Of a stretch of 25,041 bases of DNA, positions 6,471 to 11,922 are shown one piece after another. Origin of the DNA: a virus. The position numbers were made by a program, and so were the translations under genes. Below the pieces are notes generated by a model. The model was not told the origin of the DNA. It did not search any database and was given only the letters and a program-made list of their open reading frames with translations. The DNA lies in IMG/VR virus record IMGVR_UViG_3300023184_000488, positions 1 through 25,041 of that record, one strand, 5' to 3'. Positions within the stretch are counted from its first letter, which is position 1; each line of letters begins with the position of its first letter.

Positions 6471-6833
6471 ATGATAGAGAAAGAATTATTTGAATTAATA
6501 AAAACCTTAGTGCCTGATTTAGAACAAACCGAAGAATTTAGTTACTACGATTGTTATTCAAACTATTATAAAGCACATTTTGAGTTAAAATGTAGAAATG
6601 TGCATTATGACGATTTATTAATTGAAAAGATGAAATATGATAAACTAATTAAACTTGACTCTTGGTATATAAATTCAACTCCAAAAGGTATTTACTCATT
6701 TGACCTACAAAAAATAACTGAACCTGATTGGGTGCTAGACTTTATGCCATATACAACAACATTTAATAATAATACATTAGTAAAAAAATTAGTAGGTTAT
6801 TTGCATATTAGTTTAGCTAAAAAAATAATGTAA
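6471..6833 (+). CDS. Possible PD-(D/E)XK-type nuclease (120 aa)
   Basis: A small protein starting 2 nt after dnaB. The stretch YYDCYSNYYKAHFELKCRNVHYDDLLIEKMKYD (about residues 24-57) contains a D...ExK arrangement (D at 26, ELK at 37-39) followed by a helix with conserved-looking Tyr/Lys, and SWYINSTPKGIYSFDL reads as two later strands. Such 'ELKCR..HY..L.IEK.KYD' proteins occur in phages as probable nucleases of the PD-(D/E)XK fold. That assignment is by pattern only. A repair or recombination nuclease would fit between the helicase and the next nuclease-like genes. Confidence 0.45.
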   Translation: MIEKELFELIKTLVPDLEQTEEFSYYDCYSNYYKAHFELKCRNVHYDDLLIEKMKYDKLIKLDSWYINSTPKGIYSFDLQKITEPDWVLDFMPYTTTFNNNTLVKKLVGYLHISLAKKIM

Positions 6834-6854
6834 AGTTTACCAATAGAAAACTTT
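6832..6854 (+). other. Small hairpin downstream of the D...ExK gene
   Basis: AAAGTTT (6832-6838) and AAACTTT (6848-6854) form a 7-bp A/T-rich stem with a 9-nt loop across the end of the preceding gene, just before the remnant ATG at 6856. The stem is weak and only TT follows, so it is at best a poor terminator. It may be a trace of the original intergenic region interrupted by the homing gene. Confidence 0.25.
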
Positions 6855-6855
6855 T

Positions 6856-6882
6856 ATGTCCAAGGGCTATAGAAATAGATAA
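6856..6882 (+). pseudogene. Remnant 5' end of the nuclease-like gene displaced by a homing endonuclease gene
   Basis: ATG at 6856 opens an 8-codon frame, MSKGYRNR, then TAA. The gene after the HNH insertion (7362) starts MQRKGPRNRRR. The DNA also aligns: 13 of 18 bases match across the six codons K-G-x-R-N-R. The simplest reading is that this is the original start of that gene. The HNH gene was inserted here, and the downstream part was rescued by a new start codon inside the end of the HNH gene. A chance match of so short a segment cannot be excluded. Confidence 0.5.
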
Positions 6883-6892
6883 ATTAAAATAT

Positions 6893-7381
6893 ATGAAACA
6901 GATACCAGGTTATGAAAACTATAAAATAACAGAATATGGAGTTATTTATAGTGATTATACAAATTCAGTAAAAAGAACGTCATTGCATAGGCAAGGTTAT
7001 TTTTTGGTTGGTTTGTATAAAAATAAAAAAGAAACAAAATTGCTTGTTCATCGTTTAGTAGCATTAACTTATTTAGATAACTTAAATGAATATAAATATG
7101 TTAATCATAAGGATGGAAATAAAAAAAATAACCATATAAGCAATTTAGAATGGGTTACAAGTTCAGAAAACCAAAAACACGCTTATAAAAATGGTCTAAA
7201 AATTGCTAGTAGAAAAACAATTAATAACAAGATTGTTATAAATATAGAAAGTGGCATCTATTATAATTCAGTAAAAGAGGCATCTTTAGTATATGGATTA
7301 AATAAAAGCCATTTAGCTCAAATGTTAAGAGGGCAAATCAGCAATAAAACTAATTTAGTTTATGCAACGCAAGGGGCCTAG
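6893..7381 (+). CDS. HNH homing endonuclease (NUMOD4-HNH-NUMOD1)
   Basis: A free-standing HNH homing nuclease of 162 residues. NUMOD4 occupies about 1-45 (IPGYENYKITEYGVIYS, GYFLVGLYKN). The HNH core carries VHRLVA (His53) and VNHKDGNKKNNHISNLEWVTSSEN (71-93; His72, Asn79/80 and His81, NLEW). A C-terminal NUMOD1 DNA-binding module spans about 113-160. It cuts a specific site in alleles lacking the insertion, and repair copies the gene in. The insertion seems to have split the neighbouring nuclease-like gene, since a matching start fragment lies just upstream. Its last 20 nt overlap the start of the next gene in another frame. No group I intron is evident. Confidence 0.9.
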   Translation: MKQIPGYENYKITEYGVIYSDYTNSVKRTSLHRQGYFLVGLYKNKKETKLLVHRLVALTYLDNLNEYKYVNHKDGNKKNNHISNLEWVTSSENQKHAYKNGLKIASRKTINNKIVINIESGIYYNSVKEASLVYGLNKSHLAQMLRGQISNKTNLVYATQGA

Positions 7382-7730
7382 AAACAGGAGACGTTTTGAG
7401 ATAGAAGCTGCTAAGGCTGTAGATGGTACTTACCAAGCTATTAGAATATTTGCTAAGAGTACTAAGGTTTTAGTTATACATCAAACAGAAGCCTTAAAGA
7501 AAGGTTATTTTTTGCTAGAGTATGAGAACGATGGTCAGCCTAGTGGTATATCAGATGAAAGAGTAGAGTTCTTTGCTTTTAACTTAGACCTAAGAGATAG
7601 AATAGTATTTATAAGAGCAGAGTTTTTACGAGTAAAGGCTAGAAGATATTGGAGAATAGGTGAGATAAAAGTAAAGGATAAAATAAAATATGTGAAGATG
7701 CCAACGACAGAACTTATACGCTGGTACTAA
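7362..7730 (+). CDS. Putative PD-(D/E)XK-like nuclease, N-terminus rebuilt after homing gene insertion
   Basis: A basic 122-residue protein. The core KGYFLLEYENDGQPSGIS, then EFFAFNL and IVFIRAEFLRVKARRYWR, has the strand-helix rhythm of small phage PD-(D/E)XK nucleases or resolvases ('f.EyE..G.PSGi' followed by a hydrophobic strand). Catalytic residues are not certain. The start codon lies within the end of the HNH gene. The first residues (MQRKGPRNR) echo a remnant MSKGYRNR at 6856, so the present N-terminus is probably a replacement for the original one. It could act as a Holliday-junction or repair nuclease alongside the helicase. Confidence 0.45.
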   Translation: MQRKGPRNRRRFEIEAAKAVDGTYQAIRIFAKSTKVLVIHQTEALKKGYFLLEYENDGQPSGISDERVEFFAFNLDLRDRIVFIRAEFLRVKARRYWRIGEIKVKDKIKYVKMPTTELIRWY

Positions 7731-7739
7731 ATCAACAAA

Positions 7740-8468
7740 ATGAAAAGAGTAATTAATTTTAGTGGGGGAAAGACAAGTGCTTTAATGACAATTTTAAATT
7801 ATCGTGAAGGTGACTTAGTAATATTTGCAGATACAGGTAGAGAGCATAGTAAGACTTATAAGTTTATTAATGACTTTGAGGCCCACGAAAATATTCCTGT
7901 TATTAGAGTACAATACGAAGGTGGATTTAGAGGTATGCTTGAGCATAATAAATGGAAACATATACCTAATAGAGTCAAAAGGTCTTGCACTTTAGAGCTG
8001 AAGATAAAAACAGCCAAGAGATATTTAAGAAAAAACTATGGCAAACAAAATTATGAATGGTTAGTAGGCTTTAGGTCAGACGAAGAACGCAGAGTAAAAG
8101 GATATGAACAAAGACAAGCTTACATACACCCAAGATTCCCTTTATATGATGCAGGAATAGATAAGGCTAAAGTAAATGACTATTGGAGTAAAAAACCTTA
8201 TACCTTAGAAATACCTGCTATCTTAGGTAATTGTACTTTATGTTTTCTTAAAGGTAAGAATGCGATAATAAATATTCTTAGAAGCTATCCTAAATTAGCT
8301 GATGAATGGATAGAAGATGAAGAATTAAGTAAACTGAAAGGGGGGGGGCATACTTACTTTCAGGATACGACTTATAAGCACTTATTAATGATGGCACAAA
8401 ATGATTTATTTAAGGGCCAAGATTTAACAGACTTGACTCCATCTTTTAATTGCTCGTGTACATCTTAA
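7740..8468 (+). CDS. PP-loop ATPase, PAPS-reductase/DndC-like
   Basis: A 242-residue member of the adenine-nucleotide alpha-hydrolase (PP-loop) superfamily. The pyrophosphatase loop SGGKTSA is at residues 8-14, followed by the strand LVIFADTGREHSKTY (26-40). Five cysteines (C83, C165-x2-C168, C238-x-C240) suggest a metal or Fe-S site, as in PAPS reductases, DndC and tRNA sulfur enzymes. PAPS-reductase-like genes are common in phages, but their substrate is mostly unknown. Sulfur assimilation or a nucleotide/DNA modification are both possible. A run of nine G at 8340-8348 encodes the GGG at residues 201-203 and is unusual in this AT-rich genome. It starts 9 nt after the preceding gene. Confidence 0.75.
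   Translation: MKRVINFSGGKTSALMTILNYREGDLVIFADTGREHSKTYKFINDFEAHENIPVIRVQYEGGFRGMLEHNKWKHIPNRVKRSCTLELKIKTAKRYLRKNYGKQNYEWLVGFRSDEERRVKGYEQRQAYIHPRFPLYDAGIDKAKVNDYWSKKPYTLEIPAILGNCTLCFLKGKNAIINILRSYPKLADEWIEDEELSKLKGGGHTYFQDTTYKHLLMMAQNDLFKGQDLTDLTPSFNCSCTS
8340..8348 (+). repeat. G9 homopolymer inside the PAPS-reductase-like gene
   Basis: Nine consecutive G residues, the only long G run I see in the window. They encode three glycines. Such tracts slip during replication and sequencing; loss or gain of one G would truncate the enzyme about 40 residues before its end and remove the C238/C240 pair. Confidence 0.9.
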
Positions 8469-8490
8469 GTAATATATTAATAATATATTG

Positions 8491-8498
8491 TAATTTTG
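8491..8498 (+). promoter_or_regulatory. Possible promoter box (TAATTTTG) before the VRR-NUC gene
   Basis: TAATTTTG fits TAnnTTTG and lies in a 33-nt gap between genes, 3 nt before an ATG. Just upstream, two copies of the self-complementary AATATATT (8471-8478, 8482-8489) can pair as a hairpin. No -33 TTG at normal spacing is visible. This is a weak candidate, because the motif is frequent by chance in such DNA. Confidence 0.3.
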
Positions 8499-8501
8499 GT
8501 A

Positions 8502-8864
8502 ATGGCATACCAATCAGCAAGTGAATTAACAAAGATGATGTTAGACTTTTTAAAGGATGGTGGCAATGAAGTATGGAGGAACAATAACCTAGCTGTTAGA
8601 GGTAGGGCCTTCATAGGTAGAAAAGGAGTTCCTGACATTATTGGTTACAATAAAAAGTATGGATACTTTGTATGCTGTGAGATTAAAGCGATTGGCGATA
8701 GAATGTCAGCAGATCAAATGGTATTCTTAGAAGAGTTAGCAATGGCAGGAGGGACTGCAATGCTTTGTCAACAGGTAAGAGATGAAACAATACAAGTAAA
8801 AATATATAGAGATGGCGAAAACGAAGACTGGAGATTCGAGAAAGGTGAGCTTCGGAAAGCGTAA
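8502..8864 (+). CDS. VRR-NUC domain nuclease
   Basis: A compact stand-alone VRR-NUC protein (PD-(D/E)XK superfamily). Near residues 43-62 GVPDIIGYNKKYGYFVCCEIK gives the D and ExK metal-binding residues, followed by the helix RMSADQMVFLEELAMAGGTAML typical of the family. Stand-alone phage VRR-NUC proteins have been linked to Holliday-junction resolution and repair. I place the start at the ATG at 8502 (120 aa), which follows an AT-rich gap; a TTG frame extends only two codons further. A small basic gene overlaps its end in another frame (8812). Confidence 0.85.
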   Translation: MAYQSASELTKMMLDFLKDGGNEVWRNNNLAVRGRAFIGRKGVPDIIGYNKKYGYFVCCEIKAIGDRMSADQMVFLEELAMAGGTAMLCQQVRDETIQVKIYRDGENEDWRFEKGELRKA

Positions 8865-8937
8865 AGAAGGTAAAGCAAAGAAATCATTTAATAAACACGA
8901 GGGTAAACCTAAAAAATATAGGGGACAAGGAAGATAA
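8812..8937 (+). CDS. 41-residue highly basic protein
   Basis: The frame starts at an ATG inside the end of the VRR-NUC gene and reads MAKTKTGDSRKVSFGKRKEG, then KAKKSFNKHEGKPKKYRGQGR. About 40% of residues are Lys or Arg, with no hydrophobic core. It is probably an unfolded nucleic-acid-binding or structural tail peptide. The 53-nt out-of-frame overlap upstream and the TAATG overlap with the next gene (8937) both fit an expressed phage gene. Similar small 'SFGKR...KKYRGQG' proteins are familiar from Bacteroidetes phages, but no function is known to me. Confidence 0.65.
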   Translation: MAKTKTGDSRKVSFGKRKEGKAKKSFNKHEGKPKKYRGQGR

Positions 8938-9449
8938 TGGCAATAGTATACCAACATAGAAGGAAAGACGATAATTCTGTATTTTATATAGGAATAGGAA
9001 TTGATATAAAAAGAGCTTACTCTAAAAAAAATAGAAATACTCATTGGCAAAATATTTGTAATAAATATGGATATGAGATTGATATTTTGTTTACAGGCAT
9101 TAGTTATGAAATGGCTTGTATAATAGAATATGGGTTAATTATTGATTTGGGTAGATTAGATTTAGGTACAGGAAGGCTTGTTAATTTAACAGATGGTGGT
9201 AAGGGTTCTATAAACTTTAAACACTCCAAAAAAACTATAGAAAAAATTAGTGGCAAAAGTGGTTATAAAAGTCATAGGTCTAAAGAAGTTGGCCAATTTG
9301 ATTTAAAAACAAATGAACTAATTTGCCTATTCGGATCAACTAGGGAGGCTTATAAGCTTACTGGTGTAAATTTTTCAAGCATATCACTATGCTGTAACAA
9401 TAATGTAAACTATAATCACGCAGGTGGTTATAAATGGAAATATATATAA
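8937..9449 (+). CDS. GIY-YIG-like homing endonuclease with NUMOD3/NUMOD1
   Basis: A 170-residue nuclease of the GIY-YIG type in a variant form: VYQHR (4-8) replaces GIY and FYIGIG (16-21) holds the YIG. The catalytic Arg is probably R26 in KRAY, the Glu is E64 in IIEYGLI, and the Asn is N83 in NLTDGG. A NUMOD3 motif (HSKKTIEKISGKSG, 96-109) and a NUMOD1 module (about 118-168, ending GGYKWKYI) follow for DNA binding. It is a mobile gene inserted among small early genes: its ATG overlaps the stop of the basic protein, and the next gene begins 11 nt after its own stop. Confidence 0.85.
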   Translation: MAIVYQHRRKDDNSVFYIGIGIDIKRAYSKKNRNTHWQNICNKYGYEIDILFTGISYEMACIIEYGLIIDLGRLDLGTGRLVNLTDGGKGSINFKHSKKTIEKISGKSGYKSHRSKEVGQFDLKTNELICLFGSTREAYKLTGVNFSSISLCCNNNVNYNHAGGYKWKYI

Positions 9450-9460
9450 AACAAAACAAA

Positions 9461-9658
9461 ATGGAAGAATTAGAATTAGAAAACAAGGAATTAAAAGTGG
9501 CTAAAACATTGAAGAAAAACAAAGATGTTTTCTCACAGGAAACTTTTGACTTTTTACAACAAGTCTTAATTGACTTTGCAATAGATATGAAACATAGGCC
9601 TAAGCTAAAAGAAATTTTAGCAGCTGCAAAGCCTGAAACAAAGAGCAATAGTATTTAA
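9461..9658 (+). CDS. Hypothetical helical protein (65 aa)
   Basis: A small, strongly helical, charged protein (MEELELENKELKVAKTLKKN, then a second helix ETFDFLQQVLIDFAIDM and a Lys/Ala-rich tail). No family is recognised. I prefer the ATG at 9461, directly behind the A-rich leader ATAAAACAAAACAAA, over the in-frame ATG at 9434 inside the GIY-YIG gene. The same leader style (AAATAAAACAAAAAACA) precedes the next gene. Confidence 0.65.
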   Translation: MEELELENKELKVAKTLKKNKDVFSQETFDFLQQVLIDFAIDMKHRPKLKEILAAAKPETKSNSI

Positions 9659-9676
9659 TAAATAAAACAAAAAACA

Positions 9677-9928
9677 ATGGCAGTAACTAAAGAGAAGATT
9701 TTCCTTGGAAGGTCTTTCACAATGAAGACAGCATTTGGGGAGTTTAAGAAAGTATCTTTCGGCCCTGATGATTTAAAGAAAATGAATGACTTTGCAGCAA
9801 CTAATAACGGTTGGGCTAACATTCTTATTAAAAACAAAAAGGATGCTAAACCAGGTGAAGCAGGTTTCTATATCGAGCTTGATACTTGGGTAGCTGACGG
9901 CAAACCTAAAAAAGACTTGCCATTTTAA
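9677..9928 (+). CDS. Small conserved early protein with SSB-like C-terminal tip (83 aa)
   Basis: A beta-rich 83-residue protein (EKIFLGRSFTMKTAFGEFKKVSFG..., NGWANILIKN, AGFYIELDTWV) ending in KPKKDLPF. The last four residues, DLPF, resemble the tip of bacterial single-stranded-DNA-binding proteins (DDDIPF, DDLPF), which recruits repair and replication partners. It may be a minimal ssDNA-binding or decoy protein. The body is shorter than a standard OB-fold SSB (about 110 residues) and its family is not identified, so this is inference from the tail. It lies near the end of the early operon. Confidence 0.5.
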   Translation: MAVTKEKIFLGRSFTMKTAFGEFKKVSFGPDDLKKMNDFAATNNGWANILIKNKKDAKPGEAGFYIELDTWVADGKPKKDLPF

Positions 9929-9937
9929 CTTATTCTT

Positions 9938-10123
9938 ATGAGAACAAATATCAAAGAAATTGTAATTAATTTATTAATTTTGTTATTCGGAGTTTATTTA
10001 CCATTTGCTTTTATAGTAAATGAATTTAACCCACTTGAATGGCATTGGATTACAAGATGCTTGTATGTTTTAACATTGGTTACTATACTAACCTTTGCTG
10101 TACAAGAATATAAAAATAAATAG
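9938..10123 (+). CDS. Two-span small membrane protein (61 aa)
   Basis: A 61-residue protein with two hydrophobic segments, IVINLLILLFGVYLPFAFIV (8-27) and CLYVLTLVTILTFAV (41-55), separated by a short polar loop (NEFNPLEWHWITR), with Lys residues at the C-terminus. It is the last gene of the rightward operon and is followed by a strong terminator. It could be an exclusion or holin-like protein, but the lysis genes lie in the opposite arm, so its role is open. Confidence 0.65.
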   Translation: MRTNIKEIVINLLILLFGVYLPFAFIVNEFNPLEWHWITRCLYVLTLVTILTFAVQEYKNK

Positions 10124-10150
10124 TTTGTGTGTTTTTTTGAAATAAAGGTA

Positions 10151-10179
10151 AGCCTCTCGTTTCTACGAGGGGCTTTTTT
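10151..10179 (+). terminator. Rho-independent terminator of the rightward early operon
   Basis: AGCCTCTCGT (10151-10160) pairs with ACGAGGGGCT (10165-10174) in a 10-bp stem with one T-G wobble and the 4-nt loop TTCT. It is followed by T6 (10174-10179). It lies 27 nt after the last + strand gene at the convergence of the two arms. Confidence 0.9.
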
Positions 10180-10185
10180 GTACAT

Positions 10186-10216
10186 AAAAAAACCTACTCT
10201 TTTTTAAGGAGTAGGT
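10186..10216 (-). terminator. Terminator of the leftward transcript
   Basis: ACCTACTC (10192-10199) and GAGTAGGT (10209-10216) form an 8-bp stem. On the - strand the hairpin is followed by T7 (complement of 10186-10192). It ends transcripts arriving from the right arm, 33 nt downstream of the last - strand gene, back to back with the early-operon terminator. Confidence 0.85.
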
Positions 10217-10248
10217 AAACCAAAAACCACCAACTATGAGAGAGCTTC

Positions 10249-10515
10249 TTATGTCTGCCTATTTGTTTTGTCGTAGAACCTTGTTATAACGGTTCCGAAT
10301 AAGGCCTCTTGATACCTTTTGATAAAAGAGTCTGAGCTCTCATTCACATAGAAGAAGTCTTGGGATTGCATATAGACATAACATCTATCTTTATCTTCAT
10401 CATCTTCTGTTACTGATTCAACTAAATGAATATTAATCCAAGCATTACTTTGTTCGGTACATTCTTCTAAATCATAGCTATCATCTTCCGTAAGCTGTTC
10501 GATTTGCAGTAACAT
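10249..10515 (-). CDS. Hypothetical acidic protein (88 aa)
   Basis: A strongly acidic small protein (QLTEDDSYDLEECTEQ and ESVTEDDEDKD), then an aromatic segment YVYMQSQDFFYVNESS and a basic C-terminus. No family is recognised. An ATG at 10515 gives 88 residues; a GTG at 10524 would add three (MQE). Either start overlaps the end of the upstream 52-residue gene by 30-45 nt. High negative charge in a small phage protein can indicate DNA mimicry or an inhibitor, but there is no further evidence. Confidence 0.65.
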   Translation of the reverse strand: MLLQIEQLTEDDSYDLEECTEQSNAWINIHLVESVTEDDEDKDRCYVYMQSQDFFYVNESSDSFIKRYQEALFGTVITRFYDKTNRQT

Positions 10516-10639
10516 CTCTTGCACTCTCTTTAATAATGATTAATCTTAATTTCATTGCTACATCTTTCAGTCTGTCTTCTAATAATTTCTGCTCTAATTT
10601 TAGTGCTTTAATTACTTCATCAGGATGTTGTTCGCCCAT
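10481..10639 (-). CDS. 52-residue coiled-coil protein
   Basis: The - strand frame from the ATG at 10639 reads MGEQHPDEVIKALKLEQKLL, then EDRLKDVAMKLRLIIIKESA, ending TAYGR. Heptad-like spacing of Leu/Ile between residues 9 and 36 suggests a single coiled-coil helix, perhaps a dimer. It is the first gene of a two-gene unit with the acidic protein, which overlaps its 3' end in another frame. A TAAATTTG box lies 1 nt upstream of the ATG and a terminator hairpin precedes that. Confidence 0.6.
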   Translation of the reverse strand: MGEQHPDEVIKALKLEQKLLEDRLKDVAMKLRLIIIKESARDVTANRTAYGR

Positions 10640-10640
10640 A

Positions 10641-10648
10641 CAAATTTA
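10641..10648 (-). promoter_or_regulatory. Promoter -7 box (TAAATTTG) for the two-gene unit
   Basis: On the - strand TAAATTTG is followed by T and then the ATG at 10639. If used as a -7 element the mRNA would start at or inside the start codon, giving a leaderless transcript. It stands between a terminator (10665-10711) and the gene, where a new promoter is needed. No convincing -33 element was found. Confidence 0.45.
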
Positions 10649-10664
10649 CGTTTTAATTATTATA

Positions 10665-10711
10665 GAAATAAAAAGTGCATACCTTATTGATTATCAATAT
10701 GATACACACTT
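10665..10711 (-). terminator. Long-stem terminator after the metallophosphoesterase gene
   Basis: Read on the - strand, the 19-nt arms at 10693-10711 and 10673-10691 pair almost fully. AAGTG pairs with CACTT at the base and ATTGAT with ATCAAT at the tip, with three G-U pairs and one A-A mismatch. The 3' arm runs into TTTATTT. The dyad is centred on 10692. This gives a strong hairpin 36 nt after the stop at 10747 and separates the late operon from the two small genes that follow. As DNA, the dyad could also be an operator. Confidence 0.7.
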
Positions 10712-10746
10712 ATTTGTTAATTGTCTAAAGTGAGTTTGTTAAATGT

Positions 10747-11454
10747 TTACTTTCTAGGTAGTCTTATTATTTTACTTCCTAGAGGCATAGGTACGAATAT
10801 AGCAATTCTTCCGTTATCTAAAACAACTCCACAACCTAATGTTGGTCGTTTGGGGAAAGGTCGTGAATATTCCATTGCGTAAGCGTTAATATCTATACCA
10901 CAACCGACATTCATACCGAATATCATATCCTTATCTGAGCTACTATAAAGCACACCACCGAAGGAGTGGATGTGGCCAATGACTGTTGATTGACGAGCAT
11001 CTCTTGCTCTATTGATGGCACCAGCTTGTCCTGATGATCCTGTGCCGTGCGTATATAGAACACCATCTATTTCCCATTCTAAGGCCCATTTCCAGCCCTT
11101 AGGAGCTTCCCAAGCATCTTCATAGGATTTAATAAAACGTTCAGGTAATCCGTTCGCTATGGCCTTTCTTTTATGTAGGGCTGAGTGGTTACCAATACAG
11201 ACTTTTACATTAGGGAATCTCTTGTACCAAATGTTAAGCTGTTGCATAGCCATAATAGCCTCCTTAGAAGCTGACTCGCCATTAGGATTAGTCTCGTGAA
11301 ACGATATTGCGTGATTGTCTACTTCATCACCGATGTGAACGATTTCAGAACATTGGAACTTGTTGAATACCTCATAACAAAAGTCTAGGTACTTAGGATG
11401 GCAGAATGGAAAATGGGTATCGCCTATTATACCCACATTTTTGGTTTTAGCCAT
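10747..11454 (-). CDS. Calcineurin-like metallophosphoesterase
   Basis: A 235-residue metallophosphatase. The two-metal site is laid out as GDTHFP (Asp12, His14), HIGDEVD (Asp43), IGNHS (Asn89, His90), YTHG (His136) and GHIH (His161, His163). The usual GNHD/E has Ser after the His. Such enzymes hydrolyse phosphodiesters or phosphomonoesters. Phage versions are linked to nucleotide turnover, repair or signal-nucleotide removal, and the substrate cannot be read from the sequence. It is last in the late operon, after the lysis genes, and is followed by a strong terminator, so it is probably made late. Confidence 0.85.
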   Translation of the reverse strand: MAKTKNVGIIGDTHFPFCHPKYLDFCYEVFNKFQCSEIVHIGDEVDNHAISFHETNPNGESASKEAIMAMQQLNIWYKRFPNVKVCIGNHSALHKRKAIANGLPERFIKSYEDAWEAPKGWKWALEWEIDGVLYTHGTGSSGQAGAINRARDARQSTVIGHIHSFGGVLYSSSDKDMIFGMNVGCGIDINAYAMEYSRPFPKRPTLGCGVVLDNGRIAIFVPMPLGSKIIRLPRK

Positions 11455-11472
11455 ATTAATTGGTTTTGGTTT

Positions 11473-11922
11473 CTACTTAATAACTTGGTAAACTGTTTTA
11501 CCTTTCTCTTTCACAGCTTTTAATACTTGCTTCCTATTTGCTCCTTGTCTATACCCAACGTGAACCCAAGAGTAGTTATACTCATTTATAACTTGGTCAA
11601 ATTCTAAATTGTCTTTGATATATTCAAATATTTCTTTATTAGTAACTCCTGTACATACATCATCCATATCAATATCAGCCGCACGGCCCACGCAATGGTC
11701 TGAATTAATGGCTCCTCCAATGAAATGATTGAGTAATTTGCCCCTGTATCCACTAGAGATATTGATTGAGCCGAAACGTAATCTTATCGGCTCAAGTACC
11801 TTTTCACAAAGTATCTTTATGTTTTCTAAATGTTCTGGTGTGGGAGTATTGTCAAGCCCTTCTCTTTTGGCTGATTCGCTTCTAGTAAACTCTGATAAAT
11901 CAAAGTGCTGAGATAGTTTCAT
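11473..11922 (-). CDS. Endolysin: M15-family peptidoglycan peptidase
   Basis: A 149-residue peptidase M15 protein (L-alanyl-D-glutamate or D-Ala-D-Ala cleaving class). Zinc ligands are visible in SDHCVGRAADID (His76, Asp83) and WVHVGY (His121). SSGYR (56-60) and the N-terminal helix (HFDLSEFTRSESA) match the family. There is no signal peptide or cell-wall-binding domain, so a holin must release it. It overlaps the upstream membrane-protein gene by 4 nt (ATGA). A stable hairpin lies 12-38 nt before its ATG. It would cut the peptide stems of the thin Gram-negative wall. Confidence 0.9.
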   Translation of the reverse strand: MKLSQHFDLSEFTRSESAKREGLDNTPTPEHLENIKILCEKVLEPIRLRFGSINISSGYRGKLLNHFIGGAINSDHCVGRAADIDMDDVCTGVTNKEIFEYIKDNLEFDQVINEYNYSWVHVGYRQGANRKQVLKAVKEKGKTVYQVIK

